64,000 bases of DNA from Anas platyrhynchos (Eukaryota > Chordata > Aves > Anseriformes > Anatidae). Positions 1 to 9,399 of the stretch are shown piece after piece; position 1 is the first letter of the stretch, and the number at the start of each line of letters is the position of its first letter. A program made the translations under genes and the position numbers. Under the pieces are notes generated by a model. It saw nothing but the letters and a program-made list of their open reading frames with translations, did not search any database and had not been told where the DNA came from. Location: assembly GCF_047663525.1 (NCBI RefSeq), contig NC_092600.1, positions 3,468,001 to 3,532,000 on the forward strand. Reading direction: 5' to 3'.

Positions 1-1009
1 CCAATGAAAAAGCTCCTGAAAATTAGTTCTCACCTGCCTCTGTTCTGATAATCTGTACCTCCTATACAAATCACACTTAATGGAGTGTTTGAGCCCCAGA
101 GATCTATAATTATAGTATGAAGTTTCATGTGCTCACAGGTAGTGGTGCAGACCGTATTTTCCAGATCATGCACAGAGTAAAATCAGAATCTACAACAGAC
201 TGACACCCAGTAATGAAAATCCTTCGGAAGATGTTCATGTTAATAACTAACCCCGAGCATTGTTTGAGACCAGCCCCAGCAGTGCACCACATGGCAGCGA
301 AATCACAGAAAACACTTGTTATCTAAAACCTGTGCAGAGTTTAGGACTCACAGCTGTTTGCTCCCTCTGTGTATACTTTAAGCATAGGTCATTCAGGGAT
401 TCTCTAGAGGCTCATATTGGGCAGAAAAGGCAGGGACAGAGGCTGCTGTGGCCCCTGCAGCAGAACACACGAGCACCTTGCGATTGGTATCGGGCTGTTT
501 GCCCACTGTAAATCTCAGCAGAGAGAAAGTGGGATATTTGCCGTTGTGTTTTGAGCCTGAGCTAGCAGCAGGCTTCCCAGCTATCACAGATATCCTATCT
601 CTGGGGCCATCTCACACTTTCTTACCTAATCCAAAGGGAAATGCATGAGACCCAAGGACTTCCAGGACCTCCTGGGTGAGGGTCCCTAACCCTGGCATGC
701 CCCAGAGGTGATTGCTTTGATCCAGCAAGGTTAAGGGATTACCAACCCCTATCAGCAGACATCTGAAAAAATGCATATTCATATATGCAGTGTGCTGCCA
801 AGATTCAAATTCAAGCTATTTCACTGCCTCTGAGTGCCTGAGCCTGTGATTTCTGAAACCAGCAAGGGTCTTTCCACCAGTTGCACTGACACTGAGACGG
901 GTGGCAGATCATGGAAATATTTTACCCAGTAACTTTGTGGTATTATCAGAGAATTTCCCAAAGATTTCATCAGTTTTAGCACTTAATTTACCTATTTTTT
1001 CCCTTTCTA

Positions 1010-1400
1010 TTTGTGTGTGGAGGTGAATGTAGTGCAACTGCCAGCCACCTGTTTGCAGCCGGGGAAGCCCGTTCCAGCTCCCTGTCGGCTCGCAGAGCCT
1101 CTCTTTTCACACAAATAAACAAATTGTTGTGAACCGGGGTGCCGTTGGGTGCTGCAGCCCCTGAATATGGGCATTCCATCTGTCCCGGCAGCAGATTTGT
1201 TCAACTATGTCTGAAGCTATCATGGCTCGGGGCAAAAACTGTTCTCTGACTCATGTTAATGTATGAATCCGACTGTGCCCTCCCGCAGGATGCAGCTTTC
1301 AGTGCCCATTAGGAACATTAACACCATAAACCGAGTCCTCGTAGATGTACGGTCTTTATATACTGCATAATGTCCACGGATCTCTGCTGGCAGCTAAGGA
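1010..1400. promoter_or_regulatory. Candidate conserved non-coding element 3' of NEUROG1
   Basis: This block is unique, low in repeats and rich in short transcription-factor words. It has a CATCTG E-box at 1177-1182, the class preferred by neurogenin/NeuroD factors, and several TTAATG/ATTAG homeodomain-type cores around 1250-1330. It lies about 2 kb beyond the NEUROG1 poly(A) signal. The call rests on texture and motif words only; cross-species conservation was not tested. Confidence 0.28.
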
Positions 1401-1689
1401 AACACAAAGGAATAGAGGATATTTTGAAGTTTTGTGGAGTTTTTTTTTTTTTTTTCTTTGAGATTGAAGTCCAGTGTCTTGGGACCCAGTGACTTTAGAT
1501 GACCTTCCGTCTCCACGGACTGTACTAAATTTCAGCCCCTGGAGGCTACGCCATACAAAACCTCCTGGCTTTCAAGGGCAGGTGCAAGCAAAGCTTCACT
1601 GCGTCACAGATCAAGACCTGTTACTGCCAGAATTAGATTTCACAAATCTCTTTTATTGAACGGGACATCATTAAGGAGCTGGACTATAC

Positions 1690-1990
1690 TTGTTGCTGGT
1701 GTCTTTAATTAATAGAAGTATTAAAGTGCTATTAAAATTTAAAAACAATGACATTTCCTTTTTAATATTTACCCTTACCGAAACAGAGCTGGATGTATGT
1801 GTGTGCAGGGACAAGCATGTGAAAATTATGTTAAAGAAACACAAAAATTGCAGGAGCAGGCATTTAAAAAGGAGGAGATGCTGACACTGTGTCTGTGCTA
1901 ATTTATGTCAGCTCCTTTCTTTCCTTATTTTATTTATTAATTAACCTAATTATTTTTGTGGCAATTGCATGATCCTGTGTTATATTTTAG
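1690..1990. promoter_or_regulatory. Candidate AT-rich regulatory block
   Basis: This AT-rich, non-tandem block has repeated homeodomain cores (TTAATTAA at 1706-1713 and further TTAATTAA-like words near 1938) and one SOX-type ACAATG at 1745-1750. It could be a weak enhancer or simply AT-rich spacer. No coding signal is seen. Confidence 0.2.
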
Positions 1991-3035
1991 ATAGTATCTC
2001 CACCTTCTTTGTTACACAGGAGAGGTGACTTTAAGGCACTGATTTTGCCTTGATGTGTGCTGAATGGCTTCTTAGGGTTTTGCCCAGTGCTTTCAGTGTT
2101 TACCTTCTGCCTTTTCCCAAGCTCAGTGTATGATCCTGTCGCAAAGGCTGATTTTTTTCTTGGGTTTTGAGCATCCGAGTGCTCTGAGTGTTCTGCTAAG
2201 TGAAATCTTTAAGCTAACCAACGATGTGTAGGGATGGTGGTATCCCAGCTGTACAGATGGGAAACTGAGGCATATGAAAGTGAAATCAATTAATTCCACT
2301 AACCATGGGCTGTCCTATCCAGGATGTATAGGACCTGACTTTTGAGCACACTCCAGCCTGGACAGTGCCCTATACCCAAGCACCTACCGCCTTTCCCCAC
2401 AGACACCCCATTTACAGCTCAGATTGATCCGAGTTTTGGAGACAAACAGAGAGATATGGTTGAACTGCCTTAAATCCCCCTGTAAAACAGGGGGAAGAGG
2501 AAACTGTTGCTGAGCCATCTCTGTACCAGGAGCGGTGCCAGGCCCATGCACTGTGCCTCCAGCCTCACCCCTCTCTGAGCTCCCTGTGTGGCAGCAACCA
2601 GCACCTCTGGGTTTAGGGGGGAAGGGGCAGCTCACACCAGCCAACCTTACCCCATCCAGGGATGCAGCATCCACTCCTCACCCCAAATCCCCCGAAAGCT
2701 CCCAGCTCCCTATAAGAGCCGTGGGAAGGCTGGCCCTAAAAGCCAGCAGTGCTGGAGGCACCACGCTGCTCCTGCTCTCTGCCCATGTGTCCCAAGTGGG
2801 TCTCTAATCCCTTCCCCGTGAGATGCAGGGGGCAGCTGATGTTTGCAGGTACCCCGGGCTGGCTGCGAGGATTTGCACGTGTCTGTGAGCGGGGTGGCGT
2901 GAGAAATGCTGGTGTCACCTCGGGGCGAACCTTTCCCTTCCAACCCAGGCTCCTCACGAAGGGGTGAAAATCCCGACTTTAAGAAACCAAACTCCACAGG
3001 CACCGCCGCAATTCAGTAAAAACGTTAAAAAGATT

Positions 3036-3041
3036 TTTATT
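3036..3041 (-). terminator. Poly(A) signal of NEUROG1 (AATAAA)
   Basis: The minus strand reads AATAAA here, about 685 bases beyond the NEUROG1 stop codon. Cleavage would be expected near 3010-3025. Other AATAAA-like words lie slightly upstream in the same 3'UTR (around 3135 and 3190), so alternative ends are possible. Confidence 0.55.
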
Positions 3042-3725
3042 TACAGGGTAAAGCACAATTTCTTAGAAAAAACAAAACAAAACAAACAAACAAACAAAAA
3101 ACAAAACCCACTTTGATAAGAGGCATAATAATAGAATAAAGCTCTTTATGTACAAAAATACAATTTTCATATGAATGAACATCTTGAATAAATTAAACCG
3201 CTCGCTGGCCCGCTCGCTGAATACCCCGTGTCTGCTCCCGCTCCGCGCCGGGGGTCAGCATCTATAATGCATGAGCCGCTGGGTGCGGGGGTCCCATCGG
3301 GCCCGGTGCTGGGGCCCCCCCGGGAGGGGCTGAGCCGCCCCGGGCGCTTGGTGCGGGGGGGTTTGGGGGCTGGATGCGCGCTGAGCCCCGTGCTGCGCCC
3401 CGGGCAGCATCGGCCCCCTAAGCCTTTTCATGGCATTGTCAGGGCGTTCAAACCAAATTTTCATGCTCGTTTTTCTTCGCCGGAGAGCTACAAATTGTAA
3501 AATTGACTTTTCACCTCGTCTGCGGCAGCAAATCTGTCGCTTTTCTCCCCGGCTTTTCCAAGGAGGAGAAGGGAGGAAGGGGGGGGGGGAGGGGGGGACA
3601 GAAGGGGCACCCGGGAGAGGGGTTTGGGGAGGAGGGGGGGGGGGGTGGTTCTTTTTTTTTTTTTGGAGGAGGGGGCTGGAAAGTGCAGCGGGAGGGTGCC
3701 CCCTCCTTTACCCCCGAGGGGAGCG
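3042..3725 (-). other. 3' untranslated region of NEUROG1
   Basis: This is the inferred 3'UTR between the stop codon and the poly(A) signal. The distal part (3042-3200) is AU-rich, as is typical of a short-lived regulatory mRNA. The proximal part is GC-rich with long G runs on the + strand (3570-3660). An AAAC-type simple repeat lies inside it. The extent is inferred from the signals, not from transcripts. Confidence 0.5.
3067..3108. repeat. (AAAC)n / (AAAAC)n simple repeat in the NEUROG1 3'UTR
   Basis: This is an A-rich short tandem repeat with AAAC and AAAAC units on the + strand. On the transcribed strand it appears as a GTTT-rich tract. Confidence 0.75.
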
Positions 3726-4262
3726 CTAGCGGCAGGGAGCCCCGGGGGGCGCGGCGGGGGGGGGCAGCCCGCGGAAGCCCCGCAAGCCGTCGGGGGAGGC
3801 GAAGGCGCAGTCCTCGGAGGTGGCCGGGCTGCTGGGGCCCGAAGCGGAGGCGCAGAGCGAGGGGGGGGCCGGGGAAGAGCTGGAAAGCCACGACCCGGCG
3901 TCGCTGCCGGGGCTGGGGGGAGCGGGGGGGCCGCGGCAGGAGTGGGGAGGAGGGAGGCACTGCTCGGCCAGCCGGAGGGTTTCGGAGAGGGCCCAGATGT
4001 AGTTGTAGGCGAAGCGCAGGGTCTCGATTTTTGTCAGCTTGGTGTCGTCGGGGAAGGTGGGCAGGACGCTGCGGAGCTCGTCCAGGGCGGCGTTGAGGTG
4101 GTGCATGCGGTTCCGCTCCCGGTCGTTGGCTTTCACCCGGCGGCTCCTCTTCAGGGTGTGCAGCAAAGCCTCGGTGCGAGCCCGACCCCGGCCCCGCCGC
4201 CGTCGCCGTTCCCTGGGGGCTCCGGGGGGCTCCGCGCCGCTGCTCGCAGCCTCCGAGGGCAT
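3726..4262 (-). CDS. NEUROG1: Neurogenin-1, proneural bHLH transcription factor
   Basis: This encodes a nuclear class II bHLH activator that pairs with E-proteins (TCF3/4/12) and binds CANNTG E-boxes to start neuronal differentiation. The product is 178 residues from the ATG at 4262-4260 to the TAG at 3728-3726. An arginine-rich stretch (about 17-29) is followed by bHLH residues 41-98: basic region [17 protein letters not shown], helix 1 [11 protein letters not shown], loop [13 protein letters not shown], helix 2 from [25 protein letters not shown] and [28 protein letters not shown] residues identify neurogenin, and SRRVKAND with FPDD favours NEUROG1 over NEUROG2 (KANN, FPED). The tail is Pro/Ser-rich with a SPATSED motif, as in NEUROG1. 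The in-frame extension up to 4451 is rejected because it reads through a probable intron. If spliced, one extra Met precedes this start. Oddities: the human acidic N-terminal segment is absent, and the C-terminus (ending APCR) differs from the mammalian end. Nearby G-runs could hide an assembly error. Confidence 0.95.
   Translation of the reverse strand: MPSEAASSGAEPPGAPRERRRRRGRGRARTEALLHTLKRSRRVKANDRERNRMHHLNAALDELRSVLPTFPDDTKLTKIETLRFAYNYIWALSETLRLAEQCLPPPHSCRGPPAPPSPGSDAGSWLSSSSPAPPSLCASASGPSSPATSEDCAFASPDGLRGFRGLPPPAAPPGAPCR
3969..4142 (-). other. bHLH DNA-binding and dimerisation domain of NEUROG1
   Basis: These are codons 41-98. The basic-region NDRERNRM residues contact the E-box. 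[11 protein letters not shown] differs from the mammalian HNLNAALDALR at two positions, which I believe is typical of bird copies (recalled, not checked). Confidence 0.9.
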
Positions 4263-4263
4263 C

Positions 4264-4479
4264 CTGCGGGAGAGAAGCCGGGCTCCGGTCACTACGGGGG
4301 GGGGGAAGAGAATAGGGAAGGTGCCAAGAGGCTGGGGAAGGGGTGAAAGGGGTAAAGGGGGTAAAGGGGGGGGGGAGGAAAAAAATAAATCCCAGGAAAT
4401 CGAATAACCCAGGGGAGGGATGGAGAGGGGGGTGCTTGGCCCCGACGGCACGGCAGGTGCTGCTTCCCCCGGTACTCAC
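4264..4479 (-). other. Probable intron of NEUROG1 at the start codon
   Basis: On the minus strand a strong donor GTGAGTACC follows exon bases ending CCAT at 4480. The other end has a long pyrimidine tract and the acceptor CTTCTCTCCCGCAG, ending at 4264. A branch-like GTGAC lies about 25 bases before the acceptor. The interior is pyrimidine-rich on the transcribed strand, as introns often are. NEUROG2 and NEUROD genes have an intron just before the ATG (established), while mammalian NEUROG1 is usually described as single-exon (from memory). The length is 216 bases. RNA evidence is needed. Confidence 0.6.
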
Positions 4480-4525
4480 ATGGCAGCAAGGCACGTCCCG
4501 GGGCCGCTGTTAAGCGCTAACGGCG

Positions 4526-4795
4526 TAAAAAAAATAATAATAAATAAATAGATAATGATAATAATAATAATAATAAAAAGAAAACACGCACAGGAGGAAA
4601 ATAAATAAATAAATTAAAAAAAAAAAAAAAAAGCGAAGCTCCTCGCTGCAGGGGAAAGCGAGGGCGGCCTTCAGCTCCTCGGCGAGAGAAAAAAAAAAAA
4701 AAAAAAGGAGAGTTAAAAACAACAAAAAAAGAATAATAAAAAAAAAGAAAAAAGAAAAAAGAAAAAAAAAAAAGAGTTAAGAAAAAAAAAAAGCG
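4526..4795. repeat. A-rich and AAT simple-sequence tracts in the NEUROG1 5'UTR
   Basis: AAT and AAAT units at 4526-4580 are followed by A-runs of 10-18 bases at 4617-4632, 4690-4706 and 4738-4790, broken by short GC-rich pieces. On the transcript strand these are poly(U) tracts. Homopolymers like these are hard to sequence, so the exact lengths may be unreliable. Confidence 0.8.
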
Positions 4796-4915
4796 AGCGA
4801 GCGGCGGAGAAAGGCGGGGCTGGGGGGGGGGGAGGAGGGCTGTTGGAGAAGGAGGGGGGGGGATGTGGGCCACGCGACCGCTCTTGTCTTTGAAGTGCTG
4901 CGGGCAGCGATCCGC

Positions 4916-4921
4916 TCGTGT
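4916..4921 (-). promoter_or_regulatory. N-box-like site (CACGAG) near the NEUROG1 start site
   Basis: The minus strand reads CACGAG. A CACGCG word also lies at 4871-4876. HES repressors bind CACNAG and CACGCG sites and repress proneural genes downstream of Notch (established for the family). Single short words are weak evidence, but the placement at the promoter fits. Confidence 0.3.
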
Positions 4922-4961
4922 GAGCGGCGGCTTTGGCACACGACGGCGCCGCGGCCCCGTA

Positions 4962-4967
4962 CTTATA
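4962..4967 (-). promoter_or_regulatory. TATA box of NEUROG1
   Basis: The minus strand reads GCTATAAGTA in an otherwise very GC-rich setting, with TATAAG at 4967-4962. This places transcription initiation near 4930-4940. It is the only clear TATA word in the CpG island upstream of the coding exon. Confidence 0.65.
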
Positions 4968-5230
4968 GCGGCGGGCGGACAATGGCCCCGTGGCCGCCCC
5001 GCGGGGCCGCGCCGAGGCGGCAGGTCGGCCCCGTGCGCCGCGCCCTCCGGAGCGTGCCCGCAATTACCGCGGGCAGCCGCGCATCTGCCGCCACCCCCCC
5101 GCCCCGCCGCCGCCTCCGCTCCCCCGCCCCGAGCCCCCGCTTTTGTCCCCCCGAGGGGGTGGCCCCAACCCCGGGGGTCCCGCTCCCACCCCGCCGCCCG
5201 CTTCTGGCCCTGGGGGGGCTTAGTTTAATC

Positions 5231-5990
5231 TCTCGGTCAGCCCCGTGCTCAAAGTTTCTTGGGGTTTTTCTTTTCACCTTGCGTTTTTTTTTTTTTTTTT
5301 TTTCTGCCCGTCGAAGCGAAAATGTTGTGAAATGGTAAAGGTTCAGCTCGAAGCAGGTTTTTTTTTTCAGTACTGAATGTTTGGGTATTCTTTGGTTTCT
5401 GTGTGCTTTGCTTCGGAGAGAGCTTATTGCAGGTGCTCAGAAAGTTGCAAACTCCACATTAATTTCATTTTACAAATTTCAGTGTTTCTGAACGTGTACA
5501 GGCGACCCTTTCTCTGTGGATACAAACGACCAAACAAAAAGGACCGTGCTGGTTTTATCCTAAAGCTGCTATAACTACTGCCATCCCCACGCAGTGCCCC
5601 ATTATCGCTATATCAGGCACAGCTCTGGGAAGATCAGTCCTAGAAGTGCCTGATAGGTTTCCTGGGTCTGACATCTGGCTTCTTGCACCCTGTGTCCCCG
5701 TGCTGTAAGGCAGCCCCATTGCCAGCACTCAGGTACTTGGCTCCCTGGATGGTTTTCAGTTTCACCATCCATTAATAGCCATTTTTAGACTTCTGTGCCT
5801 AAACTTCTATTTATTCACATAATTTCCCCTGACATTACTTGTAGATTTATTCCCACTTCTGTAGGATTTTCTCCTATGCCTTTGATAAAAGGGGAAAACT
5901 GCCAGCAGAAGTTAGTGTCTTTATCTCAGCATTTTAATTTCGTAGCAACTGTTCTTTGGCTTAAACCTGAGCGAGCGGTTTGCTGATTGG
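5231..5990. other. Upstream flank of NEUROG1, nothing specific
   Basis: This is unique AT-moderate sequence with a T-run at 5285-5303 and a second at 5360-5368. I see no coding exon, RNA gene or repeat family. Confidence 0.5.
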
Positions 5991-7090
5991 GGTTATTTCT
6001 CCTGCTTTCCACCCTCCCCACTTTGAGACGATCCGTGACACCAGCAGACCGCCACAAACAAGCTTCTTTGTGCTAAAAAGATCACTCACAGAAGTGAGCA
6101 GTCCGAAAAGCCCTGGGTGATGAATATTAACGAGCCTCAAAACAGAAATACTTTTCCAAGGGCCGAGCTTGCAGGAGCAGCTTGCTTGGTGCTTTTTACC
6201 ATTTTTCTGGGTTTACGGACCTCAGATGCGCAAACTACCCGGGCAAAAGCAGGGCCTGGCTGTGCTGCGCAGGGACCGAGCCCTCTCCATCACCAGACCT
6301 GCAATCCAGCTGATGTTTTTAGGGCCCGTGCGTACCTAAATGACTTTCTGCACTAAGCAGTTCCACTCCACTGGGCGACTCATGTCCTTAAGTGACGGCA
6401 CGATCACAGGCCTCGGCCAGCAGGCAGAGATCTGTGGCAGAGTTTCCAGCACAAACCAGGAGAAAGTCAGAAGGGGCAGAAATTTAAAGGTTATGGAAGC
6501 ATATGGCCAAAAATGTTAAACTTTTGTTAGCGTGCACTTTGTATACAGTGATATAAACTCCGGTGTTGTCTGCAACACTTTTATTGCCTTTTGTTTAGGT
6601 GTCTTTGAGCAGTCAATAGTTTATTCATTAAAATGTTTATGATTCCCTAGAGTTTCACAGACTTTGGCACAACCGATCACTTGTCTGAAAGTTTGCAGTG
6701 AAAGCGCATTATTCATTAGTCCTTATCCATCATTTGCAGTTTGTCATTTGTTATTCTCTTGTTTTAAAAGTTTGTGCTCCAATCAAGGAGGGGAGAGAGC
6801 ACCATGTGTCTCTGTGATCAGTCACAGCCATGAATAGCCAGCGCTGAAGTGAGTGTTTCACAAACAACCCATAGGCTGAAATTTGTTTGCATAATCTATT
6901 CACTGAATACTTATGAATAACGAATGCATTCACAGAACCAGAATTGTTTCAGGAAGCCTTCGCAAACAGAAAGAAGTGCTAAATATCTTGGATAATTTAT
7001 TCCCGATGAATAATTCAACCAGTCCTATCGCAGGCAGTCTACTAATTTTGCAGATAAATTATTCAGCCGACGCAGATAATAGCTCCTACA
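5991..7090. promoter_or_regulatory. Candidate NEUROG1 upstream enhancer cluster
   Basis: This block lies 1.0-2.1 kb upstream of the inferred start site, is non-repetitive, and is packed with homeodomain and HOX/CDX-like cores: TTTATTCATTAAAATG and TTTATGATT near 6620-6645, GCATAATC and CTTATGAATAA near 6890-6920, and GATAATTTATTC with GATGAATAATTC near 6985-7015. Known vertebrate neurogenin loci carry conserved enhancers within a few kb of the gene. Conservation here is inferred only from sequence texture. Confidence 0.4.
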
Positions 7091-8690
7091 CCTTATGGGC
7101 CTGCTCCTAAGGAAGTCAGCTGCCAAACTTTCACCAACTTTTCTGGGACTGGGAAAGAAAAAATCCCCAAATGGAACACAGCTTGTGTTCCCGGCACCTT
7201 GCTCATGGCCATATTCTGGCCTTTGTCCTTTGATATTAGGATCTCCACCTGGATGTAAGGGGAACTGGTCTCCGATGGACTCGTAGAGGTTATTAGGTTT
7301 GTATTTTGAGCTCTAAGGGCACCTACCATAAATATGTCGTCTGTTTGCTTTGAGACACATTGATCTTAAAAAAAAAATGTAGAAAGAAGTGTGAAATGGC
7401 CTTTCTGACTGGGGAACCCCTAGGAGCACAGCTGGATCTCCCCACATGTGCCATGCACCAGTGGTCTGGCGTGCAAGGTGCCAAAGTGGTCCCCTGAGAC
7501 TGGAGGGAAATGTCACGGGGCAGCTCCATGCAGCACGTTCATCACTTGTGGGGCCCAGTGTCGAGTATGAAGCCCACTCCTCTACCTGCCCTTGGTTGAT
7601 GTGTTGCTTGTGGCTGGAATCCCACAGGCTGTGAGCTGGGGAAGGAGGAGGAAAGGCTGCTGGAGAGGTGCTCCTGTGCCCGGCTCTGCTCTGAGTGCGC
7701 CACATCAAGGAGAGGAGCCCATGCCCTTGTAGGGGCTGAGAGCACCCCGTGAACCTGCGCAGATCTCTGGGTTAGAAACAGGCCTTGCATTTCCAAACTG
7801 ACCAGAGCTGTGGAGATTAGAGCAGGGAAACACACAGCTCACAGCACAGCTGTGCCCGCAGTGGGAATGTGCCTCCGAGAAGTTAGAAACTTTGCCTTTT
7901 TTTTTTTTTTTTCAAAGGTTTAGGACATGCACAGATGCAACAACTCACCAAAATATTTTTTGATACATGAGGGCTTAAAATAATGTGGTGAAGAACATCA
8001 GAGCAGTGCGTGGAGCAGGCAAATGCCACTTTTGTGCTCACAGTTTGACAGCATCACCAGAGCGAGGGGGCAGAGCTGCCTGCAGAAGGTGCTCAATCTG
8101 AATTTGGAGACGTGCCGTGGCTGGTGGCTGAGTCGTCACCCTGGGAGCAGGGAGCTCGAGCGGGAGCCTTGCAGCAGCAGAGGGAAGGTCGGGGTGCCCA
8201 GGTCGCTGCCACAGCCCCGTTAGGACAGCTTGGTGGGGCTGCGTGGGCAGCACAGAGCGCGGCGACTGCTCGCAGGGACGGATGGACAGGACAGACGGAC
8301 AGAAGGAGCCGTGCCCCCCTGGGACCGAGTTGGAGTCAGCTTACAGCTCGCAGCTACCAGAGGGTTCAGGGCTTCACACACTTGCTGCTGGAAGGGTCTC
8401 AGAAGGTGATGTTAACCCCTGCTGCAGCAGCGGCTGCTTCTATAGGTGAGGAACAGCCCTGGAAGCAGCTCCAGGGCTCTTCCCGAGGTTTTATTTAACG
8501 TATTTCCTTACCTGCCCCGCCAGCGTGAGGCTTGAGGCCGTGTGCTGGGGGCACTGCAGGAAGGGCACTGGGTGCTGAGGGTCCTGGCACAGCACAGCCG
8601 GCTCCATACCAAAATCCTACACGAGGGGCTCGGCGCCTTCTGAGGACTCTGCAGAAATAGTGGGGATGCTCCGTCTGCAGGTTTCAAACG
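7091..8690. other. Intergenic, no gene seen
   Basis: This is unique sequence of mixed composition with a T-run at 7897-7912. Positions 8030-8500 are GC-rich and include a short GGACAGAC-type repeat near 8277-8307. The open frames here (up to 131 codons) overlap on both strands, have no recognisable domain, and look like chance frames. Confidence 0.5.
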
Positions 8691-8700
8691 TGTGATCCAG

Positions 8701-8724
8701 CTTCTTCTTCTTCATCTTCTTCCT

Positions 8725-8756
<32 letters not shown>

Positions 8757-8757
8757 G
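8701..8757. repeat. Pyrimidine-rich tract (CTT units then poly T)
   Basis: CTTCTTCTT-type units pass into two long T-runs, followed at once by a run of G's. This is a simple-sequence tract that could also be the remnant tail of an old retroposed copy, but no body of such a copy is visible. Confidence 0.75.
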
Positions 8758-8769
8758 GAAGGGGGGGTG

Positions 8770-9070
8770 GTAGGTAAGCGATTGTTCCCTGCAAGCACAA
8801 ATGTATTTTGTTTGTTGTAATTAAAATGTTTTAATGAGACAACCATAAAATCAACCATTAATTATTTTTTTTCAAACACTTCTGCTTCCTTTTGAGCTAG
8901 GTCTATTTAGAAATAGTTTAGAGAGTAGCCTGCAGTTTTATTCTTTCTCCGGTATTATACACAGGAGTGGAGAAGTCATTTATAAATAATTACACAATGT
9001 TTTGGGTCTTTGGGTTTGTATAATATATCAAAGCGATTAGTACATGCATTGTTCCATTGTAAATGGTTTT
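8770..9070. promoter_or_regulatory. Candidate SOX/homeodomain regulatory block
   Basis: This AT-rich, non-tandem block has TTAATTATT and TAATTA cores, and at 9044-9060 the arrangement ATGCATTGTTCCATTGT: two same-direction SOX-type CATTGT words two bases apart, the first overlapping a POU-like ATGCAT. It lies about 4.1 kb upstream of NEUROG1. SOXB1 and POU factors drive neural progenitor enhancers (established); activity here is inferred. Confidence 0.33.
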
Positions 9071-9399
9071 TTTCCCTTCCTTTCAGTTTCACTTGCCTTG
9101 TCTTCTATCTAAACCTTTTTCGTGAAATCCTTTGTCTTCCTCATTCTTTTAGCTTGTTACAGTGCAGGGACATTCTTCTTATTCAAACACTCACAGCATG
9201 AGCAAAGAAAGCTACTTCTGTCGCATCTTAAGTTTTACCATAACTTTCTGGCATTTTCTTTTCTTCCAGTTTTCCCAGACTACTGATAGGGTAATGAAGA
9301 ATTATAACATACATCAATTATTGGTGCTCACGGTGTATTATGCTCCTGAATTCAAGGGGAGATAAAGAAAAAAAAAAAAAAAAAGCCCTACTTTCTGTG

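Larger units (their letters stand above)
1..3010. other. Non-coding flank 3' of NEUROG1
   Basis: I find no gene in this stretch. Open frames are under 100 codons, sit in random phases and match no family I recognise. Positions 1-2000 are AT-rich and non-repetitive, with possible enhancer blocks listed separately; 2500-3000 is GC-richer unique sequence. A T-run lies at 1441-1455. I recognise no transposon or RNA gene. Confidence 0.6.
4480..4935 (-). other. 5' untranslated exon of NEUROG1 (inferred)
   Basis: This runs from about 30 bases past the TATA box to the putative donor at 4480. No ATG occurs on the minus strand in the whole segment until the ATG that overlaps the donor (A at 4481, T at 4480, G at 4479). 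The middle (4610-4795) is U-rich homopolymer on the transcript strand. The start site is inferred only from the TATA position. Confidence 0.5.
3190..5230. other. CpG island over NEUROG1
   Basis: This is a dense run of C, G and CpG dinucleotides that covers the coding exon, the 5'UTR and about 300 bases beyond the TATA box, with AT-rich sequence on both sides. CpG islands of this size are usual over developmental bHLH genes. The only breaks are A/T homopolymer tracts at 4526-4795. Confidence 0.75.

Noticed and set aside
2821..2840. GCAGGGGGCAGC as a second CTCF-like site
   Set aside because: It lacks the CCA half of the motif.
3503..4346. 197- and 240-codon open frames on the plus strand across NEUROG1
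   Set aside because: They are antisense shadows with Gly/Arg-rich composition caused by high GC and G-runs; no family is recognised.
4263..4451. In-frame N-terminal extension of NEUROG1 from a Met at 4451
   Set aside because: The extension translates a pyrimidine-rich stretch with a strong splice acceptor, lies after a strong donor, and does not resemble the neurogenin N-terminus.
3511..4494. 327-codon open frame on the minus strand overlapping NEUROG1
   Set aside because: It is in a different frame from the bHLH, is Pro/Arg-rich because of the CpG island, and has no domain. It is a shadow of NEUROG1.
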